Positions 1 through 8,149 of a stretch of 64,000 nt of DNA are shown here, one piece after another; the first letter of the stretch is position 1; each line of letters opens with the position of its first letter. Position numbers and translations under genes: made by a program. The notes beneath the pieces are model-generated. The model was not told where the DNA came from and ran no database searches. It saw only the letters and a program-made list of their open reading frames with translations. Source of the DNA: DATARH01 sp036489765. GTDB lineage: Bacteria > Pseudomonadota > Alphaproteobacteria > ATCC43930 > CGMCC-115725. Location of the stretch: contig DASXFE010000149.1 in assembly GCA_036489765.1 (NCBI GenBank), positions 19,786 to 83,785 of the forward strand. The letters run 5' to 3'.

Positions 1-513
1 GGTCGCGTAGTCGGTCAGGAGGCCGCCGACGATCGGGCCGACCGTCGGACCGATCATCGCCGGGATCGTCATCCAGTTCATCGCCGAGACGAGCCCGGCG
101 CGTGGGAAGCTGCGCAGCAATATGAGTCGCCCGACCGGCGTCATCATCGCGCCGCCGAACCCCTGGACGACGCGCATCGACAACAGCATCGGCACGCTCG
201 TCGACAGCCCGCACAGCGCCGACCCGGTCGCGAAAACGAGGACGGCGGCGCAGAATACCCGGCGGGTCCCGTAGCGGTCGGCGATCCAGCCGCTGACCGG
301 GATGAAGACGGCGAGGCTCAACAGGTAGGTCGTGATGACGAGGTTGAGCCTGAGCGCCGTCGAGCCCAGCGTCTCCGCCATCGAGGGCAGAGACACAGCG
401 ATCATCGTCGAATCCAGCCCCTCCATGAAGAACGCGCAGCCCACGACCAGCGGGATCGCGACCCGAAAGGCCTGGACCGGGGGCGCGGGCAGGGAGGTGC
501 TGGCGTCGGTCAC
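1..513 (-). CDS. MFS drug-efflux transporter, DHA2-like (3' end outside window)
   Basis: This is the first 171 codons of a major facilitator superfamily exporter; the rest lies beyond the left edge. The GTG at 513 is the first start after an in-frame TGA. Hydrophobic helices begin near residue 17. The loop after helix 2 carries the MFS motif A pattern G-W-I-A-D-R-Y-G-T-R-R at about residues 75-85. A motif-C-like stretch, GPTVGPIVGG, lies at about 155-164, as in antiporters of the EmrB/QacA group. The likely role is proton-driven export of a toxic compound across the inner membrane; the substrate cannot be told. It is divergent from recX with about 110 bp between starts. Confidence 0.85.
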   Translation of the reverse strand, partial: MTDASTSLPAPPVQAFRVAIPLVVGCAFFMEGLDSTMIAVSLPSMAETLGSTALRLNLVITTYLLSLAVFIPVSGWIADRYGTRRVFCAAVLVFATGSALCGLSTSVPMLLSMRVVQGFGGAMMTPVGRLILLRSFPRAGLVSAMNWMTIPAMIGPTVGPIVGGLLTDYAT

Positions 514-621
514 CGCGCAGGTCTCGGATCCTGGTCAATGTCATGGCGCGCGGCGGCGCCGCCCGAATGTGTTATGCGATTTTCTTTACCGGCGGTCGAT
601 GGACGATCCGACATTAGCGCT

Positions 622-1170
622 ATGAAGCACAAGAGCGATGCCCCTGGCGAGCCGGTCTCCGCCGCGCTGATCGAGCGCTGGGCGCTCGCCTATCTCGAGC
701 GGTTCCCCAGCTCGGCGGCGAACCTTCGGCGGGTGCTGATGCGCCGGGTGCGCCGGCTCGAGATCGAGGACCAGGGACCGGCCCGGGCGGCGATCGACAC
801 GGTCGCGGAAAAGCTGCGACGGCTCGGCGCGATCGATGACGTCGCCTATGCCGCCGCGCGCACCCGGACCCGGCTCCGGCGCGGCCAGTCGCTCCGCACG
901 ATCCGCGCCGGGCTCGCCGAGAAGGGCGTTGCCCCGGGGGATATGGAGGCGGCCTTCGCCGGGATCGGCAACGAAGAGGGGAACCTCGACCTTGCCGCCG
1001 CCGTCGCCTTCGCGCGCCGGCGGCGGCTCGGGGTGTTCCGGCGGCAGGCGGCGGACAGGGCGAAGGAACTAGCCGCCTTCGCCCGCGCCGGATTTTCGCG
1101 AGGCGTGGCCGAGGCGGTGTTGGGCTGCGCGGATCAAGAGGCGGTCGAAGGGTTGTTGCGGGAGGATTGA
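622..1170 (+). CDS. recX: RecX-family regulatory protein
   Basis: A 182-residue, Arg/Ala-rich helical protein of the RecX family, whose members bind RecA filaments and modulate recombination and the SOS response. The three-helix tandem architecture is visible, for example the LRRLGAIDDVAYAAA block at about residues 63-77 and AGFSRGVAEAVL near the C-terminus. The ATG at 622 is chosen because it gives the usual family length; an in-frame ATG at 538 would add 28 residues that do not look like the family. recA is not adjacent. The stop codon lies inside a palindromic repeat. The sequence is divergent enough that the RecX assignment rests on composition and length as much as on motifs. Confidence 0.72.
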   Translation: MKHKSDAPGEPVSAALIERWALAYLERFPSSAANLRRVLMRRVRRLEIEDQGPARAAIDTVAEKLRRLGAIDDVAYAAARTRTRLRRGQSLRTIRAGLAEKGVAPGDMEAAFAGIGNEEGNLDLAAAVAFARRRRLGVFRRQAADRAKELAAFARAGFSRGVAEAVLGCADQEAVEGLLRED

Positions 1171-1240
1171 TGGGTTTCGCTGCTCTACCCGTCCTGCGAG
1201 TGGGTGGCCGTAGGACGGTTGGAGCGCAGCGAAACCCATC
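1169..1240. repeat. Palindromic REP-like element A
   Basis: Two arms at 1169-1198 and 1209-1240 are imperfect inverted copies built on GATGGGTTTCGCTGC. They fold into a long hairpin with a loop of about 10 nt. The left arm starts within the recX stop codon and the right arm ends next to the stop of the convergent PaiB-like gene. Sequences with this core are widespread extragenic palindromes in proteobacteria; here it could also act as a bidirectional transcription barrier. Confidence 0.8.
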
Positions 1241-1241
1241 G

Positions 1242-1868
1242 TCAACCCGTCTCCCGCGCGCGCATCAAGGCCGCTATCCCGTGCGAATCCTCTTCGTCGC
1301 GGGCATCCAGCGCGGCGATGATGCGGGGCCGGTCGGCGGCGGGGCGGTTCTGGCTGAGCTTGAACTTACCTTCGCAGCGGCTGACGGCGATTTCGAAGCC
1401 GACGATCCCCTTCAGCATCCCGTCGAGGAACGGGCGCGGCTCGTTGTCCATGCTCCAAGGCTTGATCTCGCGGGCCTCGTGGCGGGCCGAGAGGCGGTGC
1501 AGGAAATCGTCGAGCCATTGGGCGTCGTCGATGCGGCGCGCGGTGCCGTAGGCGTGGACGCTGGCATAGTTCCAGGTCGGCACCGCAGGCCCGGCCGAAT
1601 ACCAACTCGGCGAGACATAGGCGTGCGGGCCGGTGAAGATCGCCAGCGCCTCGCTTTCTCCGTCGAGGTCCGCGCATTGCGGGTTCGGGCGGGCGAGGTG
1701 GGCTTGGAGGTAGAGCTTGCCGTCGCGGGTCTCGCCCAGTACCGGGATCTGGCTGGCGATCATCCCGTTCTCGCCGTGGGTCACCAGGAGGGCAAAGTCG
1801 TGGCGCTCGATATGCGCAGTGAGGGTCGCGGGGTCGGTTTCGGTGAAATGCGGGGGCAGGTAGACCAT
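1242..1868 (-). CDS. FMN-binding PaiB-like protein
   Basis: A 208-residue protein matching the PaiB/FMN-binding negative transcriptional regulator family in length and in its blocks: N-terminal MVYLPPHF, a central HAYVSPSWY segment and a PTWNYASVHAYG segment at about residues 105-116. These residues form the split-barrel flavin pocket in the family. Some members repress sporulation and protease genes in Bacillus; in proteobacteria the role is unclear and may be enzymatic. Its ATG overlaps the stop of the upstream LysE-type gene by one base (TGATG), so the two are probably translationally coupled. Confidence 0.85.
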   Translation of the reverse strand: MVYLPPHFTETDPATLTAHIERHDFALLVTHGENGMIASQIPVLGETRDGKLYLQAHLARPNPQCADLDGESEALAIFTGPHAYVSPSWYSAGPAVPTWNYASVHAYGTARRIDDAQWLDDFLHRLSARHEAREIKPWSMDNEPRPFLDGMLKGIVGFEIAVSRCEGKFKLSQNRPAADRPRIIAALDARDEEDSHGIAALMRARETG

Positions 1869-2500
1869 CAGCAGCAATGCTCGATGAAAAGGCTGCCGAT
1901 GAGCCCGATGCCGCAGAGCAACAGGATCCCGCCGGAGCCGCGGTTGATCCAAAGGAGGTGATTGCGCGTGAACTGGTGGCGGAAGAGGCCGGCGCCCAGC
2001 GCCAGCGCCACCCACCACGCCAGCGAGCCGAGCCACACGCCCAGCACCAACGTCGCGACCCCGCCCATCGTCATCTCGCGCCCGGGCAGGCCAAGCCCGG
2101 CGAAGATCGCCAGGAAGGACAAGATCGTCACCGGGTTGGTGATCGTCAGCGCAAAGGTCGAGGCGTAATTGGCGAGCATGCTTTCCGCGTCCTTCTGCGG
2201 CGCGCGCGGCTTGTCGGGGTCGTGCAGGAACGCCGAGATCCCGACATAAAATAGAAACGCCGCGCCGCCAATGCGCAGCCAATCCTGAAAGCCGAACAAC
2301 AAATCCGACAGCGCCGTCAGCCCGAACCCGGCGATCACCGCGAACATCGCGTCCGCCGTCGCCGCACCGGTGCCCGAGGAGAGCCCGGCGAGCCGGCCTT
2401 GGAGGATCGTCCGGCGGATGCACAGGACGCCGACGGGCCCCACCGGCACCGCGATGACGATGCCAACCACGATGCCTTTGAGAAGAAAGGCAGCAATCAT
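1868..2500 (-). CDS. LysE/RhtB-family translocator
   Basis: A 210-residue membrane protein with about six hydrophobic segments. The N-terminal signature VPVGPVGVLCIRRTI is characteristic of LysE/RhtB exporters, which release amino acids or their derivatives. A second conserved block, LTITNPVTILSFLAIFAGLG, lies at about residues 118-137. The ATG at 2500 gives the family's normal length. It is the first gene of a two-gene unit with the PaiB-like gene. The substrate cannot be predicted. Confidence 0.88.
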   Translation of the reverse strand: MIAAFLLKGIVVGIVIAVPVGPVGVLCIRRTILQGRLAGLSSGTGAATADAMFAVIAGFGLTALSDLLFGFQDWLRIGGAAFLFYVGISAFLHDPDKPRAPQKDAESMLANYASTFALTITNPVTILSFLAIFAGLGLPGREMTMGGVATLVLGVWLGSLAWWVALALGAGLFRHQFTRNHLLWINRGSGGILLLCGIGLIGSLFIEHCC

Positions 2501-2622
2501 CCGGGCGAGCCCCCCGCGAGCGCGGCCGCAGTCTCGGTTAACGACCGGGACCGCGCAACCGAAATGACGGGCGGCCGGGTCCCGGCTAAGATCGGGTGGA
2601 TCAGGTGCGACGGAGGGTGGCG

Positions 2623-3126
2623 ATGCAGAGCGGCGATTCGCGAAATGGGGCCCATCAATTCAGCTTTGCCGGGCTTGGCGGCGGCGAGCTGCCGCTTTCG
2701 GCCTGGGCGGGGAAGCCGGTGCTGATCGTCAACACCGCGTCGTTTTGCGGCTACACCCCGCAATACCGCGACCTCGAGGCGCTGTGGCAGAGCTATCGCG
2801 ACAAGGGGCTCGTCGTGCTCGGCGTGCCGTCCAACGATTTCGGCGCGCAGGAGCCGGGCACTGCGGCCGAGATCAAGAGTTTCTGCGAGACCAACTACGC
2901 GGTCGACTTTCCGCTCGCCGGCAAGGTCACGGTGCTCGGCGCCGCGGCGCATCCGTTCTACCGCTGGGTCGTAGCGGAACTCGGCGAGGGCGGGGCGCCG
3001 CGGTGGAATTTCCACAAATACCTCGTCGGCGCCGCCGGCGAGCTCGCCGGCACCTGGCCATCCAACGTCCGCCCGACCGACGCCGCCGTCACCGGCGAGA
3101 TCGACAAGCTACTCGGCGGCGGCTGA
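2623..3126 (+). CDS. gpx: Glutathione peroxidase
   Basis: A 167-residue thiol peroxidase that reduces peroxides with glutathione or thioredoxin. The active-site block NTASFCGYTPQY holds the peroxidatic cysteine at about residue 42. The catalytic Gln lies in NDFGAQEPGT, and the WNFHKYLV block holds the catalytic Trp and Asn. It is a Cys, not a Sec, version. The ATG at 2623 is preferred because GGAGG lies at a good distance upstream; a GTG at 2596 would add nine residues. The 3' end overlaps the convergent transporter gene by 18 bp. Confidence 0.93.
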   Translation: MQSGDSRNGAHQFSFAGLGGGELPLSAWAGKPVLIVNTASFCGYTPQYRDLEALWQSYRDKGLVVLGVPSNDFGAQEPGTAAEIKSFCETNYAVDFPLAGKVTVLGAAAHPFYRWVVAELGEGGAPRWNFHKYLVGAAGELAGTWPSNVRPTDAAVTGEIDKLLGGG

Positions 3127-4434
3127 CCGCATCGGCGCCGCCTCCAGCACCTCCTGGCGGCGGCCGAGCCAGAGCGCGTTGAAGAGCCACAACAGGGCGA
3201 GACCGGCGGCGACGAGGGCGACCTCGCCGGCACCGAATCCGATGAGGCCGGCGACCGTCCAAGCGCCGAGCTGGTCGCCAAAGCGGTAGACGACCGTGTC
3301 GATAAAGCTCTTCGCCTTGTAGCGATCCTCGCGGGGCACGACCGTGAAGAGGATCTCGCGGGTCGGCCGGGCGATCGCGTAGTCGCCAGCGCGGCGCAGT
3401 ACCTGGAAGGTCGCGAGGACGCCGATCGTCGGTATCGCGCCCAGCACCCCGAAGCCGAGGATCGTGGCCGCCGGCAGCAGCGCCAGCGTCACCGCGACGC
3501 CGAGCCACACGATAATCCGCCCGGTCAGGAAGAGCTGCACCCCGAGGGTCAGGATGTTGACGCATAGGTCGATCGTCGCGAAGAACGCGGTCTGCGCGCC
3601 GCGGTCGGCAAAGCTGGTTTTGACGATCTCGGCTTGCTGGAAATAGAGAAAGGTCGAGCTGACCGCGAACAGCAGCACGAACAGGCTGACATTGACGAGG
3701 TACGGCGAACGCAGCGCATTGGCGACGCCGGCAAAGACGCTGCCGCCGATCGGCCGCTCCGGGTTTGGCTCACGCCGCTCCCGCAGGCGCGGCGACATCC
3801 GGGCGAGGCGGGTGACGGCGAATACCGCGACCTCGAGGAGAATCGCGGCGCCGATCAGCAGCACCATCGGCGGAACGAGGCGGGCGAGGCTCGCGGTGAG
3901 GCTCGACCCGACGATCGCCCCAAGGGTCGCGCCGGCGGCGATAAAGCCGAAAAGGCGCTTCCCCTGCTCCGGACTGAACAGGTCGACGTTGAGCTGCCAG
4001 AAGATCGAGACGACGAAGAGGTTGTAGACCGACACCCAGATGAAAAAGATGCGGCCGATCCACACCGTCTGCTCGGCGGTCGCGTAGTGGAGGAGCGCCG
4101 CGAAGATCAGGATGTTGATGGCGAAAAAGCGGTAGGTGAGGGGGATGAATCGCTCGCGCGGCAATCGCTTCACCAGCCAGGCGAACGGCACGTTCAGCAC
4201 GATCATGCCGATCAGCGTGCCGGTGAACAGCCATTGCAGGTTTCTGACCCCGCCGGCGACCCCCATCTGATCGCGAATGGGGCGCATGATGTAATACGAC
4301 GACAGCACCGCGAAGATGTAGAGCCAGCACCAGAACAGCACCCTCGCCTCTTCCGGCTCGACCGCGATAACCCGGCGCAGGACGCGGTAGGCGAGGCCGC
4401 CGGTGGCGGGTGTTTCGGGCCGGTGATGCGCCAT
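3109..4434 (-). CDS. NTP/NDP-exchange-type MFS transporter
   Basis: A 441-residue polytopic membrane protein with about twelve hydrophobic segments. The N-terminal block SSYYIMRPIRDQMG and the length match a bacterial family usually labelled NTP/NDP exchange transporter (Tlc-like ATP/ADP translocase relatives). In free-living bacteria these are unlikely to import ATP and their substrate is unknown. The ATG at 4434 is used; a GTG at 4446 in frame would add four residues. It stands alone, convergent with gpx, with a palindromic repeat upstream. Confidence 0.75.
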   Translation of the reverse strand: MAHHRPETPATGGLAYRVLRRVIAVEPEEARVLFWCWLYIFAVLSSYYIMRPIRDQMGVAGGVRNLQWLFTGTLIGMIVLNVPFAWLVKRLPRERFIPLTYRFFAINILIFAALLHYATAEQTVWIGRIFFIWVSVYNLFVVSIFWQLNVDLFSPEQGKRLFGFIAAGATLGAIVGSSLTASLARLVPPMVLLIGAAILLEVAVFAVTRLARMSPRLRERREPNPERPIGGSVFAGVANALRSPYLVNVSLFVLLFAVSSTFLYFQQAEIVKTSFADRGAQTAFFATIDLCVNILTLGVQLFLTGRIIVWLGVAVTLALLPAATILGFGVLGAIPTIGVLATFQVLRRAGDYAIARPTREILFTVVPREDRYKAKSFIDTVVYRFGDQLGAWTVAGLIGFGAGEVALVAAGLALLWLFNALWLGRRQEVLEAAPMRSAAAE

Positions 4435-4455
4435 GCTCTCGTGCACTCAGGTTCA

Positions 4456-4534
4456 TCATCCCGGCGGCAGGCCGGGACCCATTTTTCAGCCGCTCGTGCG
4501 TTCCAACGGCCGGTCCCGGCCTGCGCCGGGATGA
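4456..4534. repeat. Palindromic repeat element B
   Basis: The arms at 4456-4479 and 4512-4534 are near-perfect inverted copies containing CATCCCGGC and GCCGGGATG. The loop is about 32 nt. The element sits between two minus-strand genes. A related palindrome built on CATTCCGGG occurs at 54702-54796. Nothing suggests coding potential. Confidence 0.75.
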
Positions 4535-4601
4535 CGGGTTATTGGCAAGCAGGCGCCAGTGGCCCCCGCTTCATCTGGCCCCTGCTTCATCTACTGGAGA
4601 A

Positions 4602-5381
4602 CTATTTCAAACCGCCGGCCGCGGTTTTGAGTTCGGCGGCGGTGTGGGCGCCGGCGAGCGGGGTGCCGGGGACGAGGTACTTGCCCATTGCCTCGAGGCT
4701 TCCGACCAGCACCGGCTCGAACCCGATCTCGCGGATGAGGTCGCTGGCGAGCTGGATCGCGGCCTTGTCGTCGCCGGCGATCGGCACGCCGATCTTCGCT
4801 TCGCCCTGTTTCTGGCCGAGATCGGAGAGCGTGCCGGCGCCGATCGCATTGAACGCGCGCACGACCTTGGCGCCGTCGAGGGCCTTTGTCGTGACGACCC
4901 CGGGCCCGCCGTCGGCCATCACCTGCTTGACGAAATCCTCGCCGTCGCGGCGCGGCGTCGGGTTCGAGACATCGATGACGAGCTGCTTTTTGGCGAGCGC
5001 CGGGCCGAACTCCTTGCCGATCGCGGCGACCGCCGTGTAGGGCACGACCAGCAGCACGACATCGCCGAACGCGACCGCCTCGGCGACCGTGCCGGCCTTG
5101 GCGTTGGGGCCGGCCTTGGCGACGAGGTCCTTCAGCTCCTCGGGATGGCGTGACGAGAACATCACCGGGTGGCCGGCCTTGGCGAATTGCGTGCCGAGCG
5201 CGCCGCCCTCGCGGCCGGAGCCGATCGTCGCGATCTTGAGCTTCGCGCCCTGCGCATAGGCGTTGGGGGCAAAGGGGTTGGGGGCAAAGGCGGGGGTGGG
5301 CGCAGCCGCGGCGATCACGGCGATGCCGGCGAGGCGGATGAGGTCGCGGCGGGCGAAGCCAGTGGGGCCAGGCTTGGTCAT
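4602..5381 (-). CDS. Exported NADPH-dependent F420-reductase-like protein
   Basis: A 259-residue protein with an N-terminal export signal (FARRDLIRLAG followed by an Ala-rich hydrophobic stretch), possibly Tat-type because of the Arg pair. The mature part begins with a Rossmann fold, KIATIGSGREGGALGTQFAKAG, in the style of NADP-oxidoreductase/F420-dependent families, where the Gly-rich turn binds NADP. A short PNPFAPNAYA duplication lies before the Rossmann domain. GAGGAG precedes the ATG at 5381. An NADP-binding fold with a Tat-like signal fits pre-export folding with cofactor. The substrate is unknown. Confidence 0.8.
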   Translation of the reverse strand: MTKPGPTGFARRDLIRLAGIAVIAAAAPTPAFAPNPFAPNAYAQGAKLKIATIGSGREGGALGTQFAKAGHPVMFSSRHPEELKDLVAKAGPNAKAGTVAEAVAFGDVVLLVVPYTAVAAIGKEFGPALAKKQLVIDVSNPTPRRDGEDFVKQVMADGGPGVVTTKALDGAKVVRAFNAIGAGTLSDLGQKQGEAKIGVPIAGDDKAAIQLASDLIREIGFEPVLVGSLEAMGKYLVPGTPLAGAHTAAELKTAAGGLK

Positions 5382-5444
5382 TGTCAGGCTCCTCGGAAGG
5401 AAAGATTGCGCTCGATTATAGGCAACCCGACCCGCCGCCGTCGT

Positions 5445-6689
5445 TCACGTTTCCGCCAGCGGGGTATCCGCCTCGGGGCTGCGGACGTGCTCGGGGCGAA
5501 CGCCGAGCCCGACGACCCGCGCCGGCAGCCAGCGTAGCGAGGGATATTTGTTGAACAATTTCATCGCCGCCGGCGCCTTGACCGGCTTGTCGGTCTTGAG
5601 CACGGGATCGATGATCCGCTCCTGGATCGCCACCTGCAATTTCTGGATCACCCGCATCGCGAGCGTGCGGCGGCGCTGGACCGCGTCGAGGTCGCCCGTG
5701 CCGATGGTGCCGGCGAGAAGCGGCGCGGCGAGGATGTTGGCGGCCGCGACCGCGTCCTGGACGGCGAGGTTGATCCCGACGCCGCCGACCGGCGACATTG
5801 CATGCGCCGCGTCGCCGATGCAGAGGAGCCCCGGCTTCCACCAGCGCTTCAGCCGGTTGATCGCGACGGTCAACAGCTTGACCTGCTCCCAGTCCTCGAG
5901 CTCGCCGACCCGGTCGGCGAAAAACGGCGCGATCCGCACGATGTCCTGGTGGAACGCATCGAGCCCGCGAGCGCGCAGCGCATCGTTGCCGCCCTTCTTG
6001 ATGACATAGGCACATTGCCAGTAGTCGCCGCGGTCGAGCGTTACGAGGACCGCACCGTTTTTCATCCGTCCCAGGACCGCGTCGGGGTCGGTCGGCTTTT
6101 TCGAGAGGCGCATCCACAGCACGTCGATCGGCGCGCCGATATCGGTGACCTCGAACCCGGCGAGGTCGCGCACCGTCGAGTGCCGGCCGTCGGCGGCGAT
6201 GACCAGATCGGCATAGATGTCGAGCGGGCCCTCGGGGGTTTCGGCGCGCACCCCAACGATGCGGCCGCCGTCGTCGAGCAATTCGGTGACGTCGTGCCGC
6301 ATCAGCACCTGGAAATCGGGATAGCGCGCCCCGGTCTCGGCGACAAAGTTCAGGAACTCCCATTGCGGCATCATCGCCATGAACTTGCAGGTCGTGTTGA
6401 GCCGGCTGAAATCGCCGAGTGCGATCTCGTCGTCGCCGATGAGCCCGTGGATGATGCTGATCTTCTGATGCGGCCGCTTGAGGAACTCCTCGAGGACGCC
6501 GAGCTCCGCCATGATCTGCAGCGTCGAGGGGTGCACTGTGTCGCCGCGGAAATCACGAAGGAAGTCGGCATGCCTTTCGAGCACGACGGTTTCGACCCCG
6601 GCGCGCGCCAGCAGCAGCCCGACCATCATCCCCGCAGGGCCGCCGCCGGCGACGCAGCAGGTCACCCGTAGAGGCTCGTTCTGCATCAT
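5445..6689 (-). CDS. FAD-dependent aromatic hydroxylase-like oxidoreductase
   Basis: A 414-residue class A flavin monooxygenase. The dinucleotide-binding motif CVAGGGPAGMMVGLLLARAG is near the N-terminus, the DG motif (VIAADGRHSTVRDLAG) sits near residue 170, and the GD motif (LCIGDAAHAMSPVGGVGINLAVQDA) near 290. This places it with p-hydroxybenzoate hydroxylase and UbiH relatives, which use NAD(P)H and O2 to hydroxylate aromatic rings. Two adjacent ATGs (6689, 6686) follow a GGAGGG ribosome site; either may be used. Upstream on the opposite strand is the small exported protein gene. The substrate is not evident from the neighbours. Confidence 0.88.
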   Translation of the reverse strand: MMQNEPLRVTCCVAGGGPAGMMVGLLLARAGVETVVLERHADFLRDFRGDTVHPSTLQIMAELGVLEEFLKRPHQKISIIHGLIGDDEIALGDFSRLNTTCKFMAMMPQWEFLNFVAETGARYPDFQVLMRHDVTELLDDGGRIVGVRAETPEGPLDIYADLVIAADGRHSTVRDLAGFEVTDIGAPIDVLWMRLSKKPTDPDAVLGRMKNGAVLVTLDRGDYWQCAYVIKKGGNDALRARGLDAFHQDIVRIAPFFADRVGELEDWEQVKLLTVAINRLKRWWKPGLLCIGDAAHAMSPVGGVGINLAVQDAVAAANILAAPLLAGTIGTGDLDAVQRRRTLAMRVIQKLQVAIQERIIDPVLKTDKPVKAPAAMKLFNKYPSLRWLPARVVGLGVRPEHVRSPEADTPLAET

Positions 6690-6795
6690 CAACCCTCCGG
6701 TTCGGCATGGGTGGCAAACGATCGCGGGGATGAAAATTCGCCAAGCCCGCATACCATTTTCATTGGGTCGCTCAAGTCATACAGAGGAGCCTACC

Positions 6796-7116
6796 ATGTC
6801 GGTCCTCACCACCACCTCCCGCTGGGCCCGCCGCGGCCTGATGGCAGCCGCGATCGTCGCCACCGGGGCGCTGACGCTGGGCGCCACGGCGAATCAGGCG
6901 AGCGCGCAGGTCTATACCTACCCGTACACCTATTACCCCTACTATCCGGCCTACTCGTATTACACGCCGTACTACTACCCCTACTACAGGTACCCGTACG
7001 TCCACGCCGGCTGGGGTTGGGGCTGGGGCCGCGGTTGGCACGGCGGCTGGGGTCACGGTGGGTGGCACGGCGGCGGAGGTCACGGCGGTTGGCACGGCGG
7101 CGGGCATCACCACTAA
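6796..7116 (+). CDS. Small exported Tyr/Pro- and Gly/Trp/His-rich protein
   Basis: A 106-residue protein unlike an enzyme. Residues 1-37 form a signal peptide (RR pair, hydrophobic core, cleavage near ASA-Q). Residues 38-67 are almost only Tyr, Pro, Thr and Ser. Residues 70-106 are repeats of Gly, Trp and His (GWHGGWGHGG type), ending in three His. GAGGAG lies six bases before the ATG, and an intrinsic terminator follows, so it is probably a monocistronic transcript. Similar low-complexity exported proteins are common in alphaproteobacteria without known function. The His-rich tail might bind metal and the Tyr-rich part might support surface or cross-linking roles; both are guesses. Confidence 0.8.
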   Translation: MSVLTTTSRWARRGLMAAAIVATGALTLGATANQASAQVYTYPYTYYPYYPAYSYYTPYYYPYYRYPYVHAGWGWGWGRGWHGGWGHGGWHGGGGHGGWHGGGHHH

Positions 7117-7137
7117 TCCGCCCACGCAGCAGCGCTA

Positions 7138-7178
7138 AAAACCTCCCCCTTCGCCGTTCGCGCGGAGGGGGAGGTTTT
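7138..7178. terminator. Bidirectional intrinsic terminator
   Basis: The arms AAAACCTCCCCC (7138-7149) and GGGGGAGGTTTT (7167-7178) form a perfect 12-bp stem with a 17-nt loop. A/T runs at both sides give a U-tract in either direction. It lies between the small exported protein gene and the convergent phosphoesterase gene, whose stop is at 7180, so it can end both transcripts. Confidence 0.85.
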
Positions 7179-7179
7179 G

Positions 7180-8031
7180 TTATGGCTGGGGTGCGTGATA
7201 GGGAAACGGACCCGGGAAATCGCCGAGGACGGCGGTATGCGTCACCAGGCCGATCCCGTCGCGCCACAGATGAAGTTGGTAGCCTGGCGGCTCGAAGTTG
7301 AAATGGGCGCGCCGGCCGGGTTCGGTAATGTCCAGCAGAAGCTGGTGCGCGGTGGCCGGGGCGGTGCCGGCGATCGTGCCGGCGAAGCGGTGGTCGATTG
7401 TCCGGTGCATGTGGCCGCAGAGGATGCGCTCGACCTGCGGATGACGCCGGATCACCGAGGCGAACGCCTCGGCCGTGTAGAGCGGGTATTTGTCCATGTG
7501 GCGGATCGCGGTCATAAAGGGCGGGTGGTGCATCAGCACCAGCGCCGGCCGATTGGGCTTGGCCGCCAGCGTCGAATCGAGCCAGGCGAGGCGCTCGGCG
7601 CATAATTCGCCGCCGTGGTCGCCCGGGATGTTCGTGTCGAGCGCGACGATGCGCATCGCGCCGCCCTCGATGACGTATTGGAGAAAGCCTTCGCTCGGCA
7701 GATACCCGTCGGCGAGAAAGGCGGCGCGCAGGTTTTCGCGGTTGTCGTGGTTGCCCGGGATCACATAGACCGGCATCGACGCCGCGGCGAGGATCTCGCG
7801 CAGATGGTCGTACTCGTCGGGGTTCCCGTGGTCGGTCAGGTCGCCGGTCAGCACCGCGATGTCGGGGCGCGGGTCGACCGCGTTGAGCGCGGCGATTGCG
7901 CGAGCGAGGCCCGCGCCGGTGTCGATACAGCTCCAGCCGTCGGGTGCGTCGGCCGGGATGGCACGGTGCGGCGCGTGAAAGATCTTGCCCCGGGCCAGGA
8001 TGTGCGGGTCGGTGATCTGGGCGACGAGCAT
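7180..8031 (-). CDS. CpdA-like metallophosphoesterase
   Basis: A 283-residue calcineurin-like phosphoesterase. All metal-binding motifs are present in order: D-x-H at residues 8-10, GDLTDHG near 63, GNHDN near 94, a His in LVLMHHPP, and GHMHR near 207. This arrangement is typical of class III cyclic nucleotide phosphodiesterases (CpdA) and related phosphodiesterases. A strong GAGGAGGG ribosome site precedes the ATG at 8031. A class III adenylate cyclase gene lies 9 kb away, which fits a cyclic-nucleotide role but does not prove it. It is divergent from the aromatic operon with only 42 bp before the leader-peptide start. Confidence 0.85.
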   Translation of the reverse strand: MLVAQITDPHILARGKIFHAPHRAIPADAPDGWSCIDTGAGLARAIAALNAVDPRPDIAVLTGDLTDHGNPDEYDHLREILAAASMPVYVIPGNHDNRENLRAAFLADGYLPSEGFLQYVIEGGAMRIVALDTNIPGDHGGELCAERLAWLDSTLAAKPNRPALVLMHHPPFMTAIRHMDKYPLYTAEAFASVIRRHPQVERILCGHMHRTIDHRFAGTIAGTAPATAHQLLLDITEPGRRAHFNFEPPGYQLHLWRDGIGLVTHTAVLGDFPGPFPYHAPQP

Positions 8032-8073
8032 CAGCCCTCCTCTCGCGATTGGCGAGCCAGGAGGGAACCGCAG

Positions 8074-8127
8074 ATGAGCCCTGTCAACGTTTTCTTTGAT
8101 TTTGCCGGATCGGAACTCTACTACTAG
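8074..8127 (+). CDS. Putative aromatic amino acid leader peptide
   Basis: An ATG preceded by AGGAGGG (8059-8065) opens a 17-codon frame, MSPVNVFFDFAGSELYY, ending in TAG. Three of 17 residues are Phe and the last two are Tyr, which is strongly biased for so short a peptide. It ends 22 nt before the start of the chorismate mutase gene of the chorismate mutase-hisC-tyrA operon, whose products are Phe and Tyr. This is the arrangement expected of an attenuation leader like enterobacterial pheL. There is no room for a classic terminator hairpin after it, so a translational mechanism is more likely (see the hairpin at 8118-8138). The peptide itself is inferred from sequence only. Confidence 0.6.
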   Translation: MSPVNVFFDFAGSELYY

Positions 8128-8138
8128 CGGTGTTGTAG
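8118..8138 (+). promoter_or_regulatory. Hairpin covering leader Tyr codons and the next ribosome site
   Basis: Bases 8118-8124 (CTACTAC) can pair with 8132-8138 (GTTGTAG) with one T-T mismatch and a 7-nt loop. The left arm contains both Tyr codons of the leader peptide; the right arm covers part of the TAGGA (8136-8140) that serves the chorismate mutase start at 8150. A ribosome stalled at the Tyr codons would open the hairpin. The stem is short, so this is a plausible but unproven switch. Confidence 0.4.
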
Positions 8139-8149
8139 GAACGTTTCAG

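Noticed and set aside
1242..2423. 393-residue frame covering the PaiB-like and LysE genes on the minus strand
   Set aside because: The upstream 185 residues are an Arg-rich shadow of the LysE gene in another frame. The true start is the ATG at 1868.
8096..8124. Sigma-70 promoter TTGATT-17 bp-TACTAC before chorismate mutase
   Set aside because: It lies inside the leader peptide, so it would make a transcript without the leader. The leader with its ribosome site is the stronger signal.
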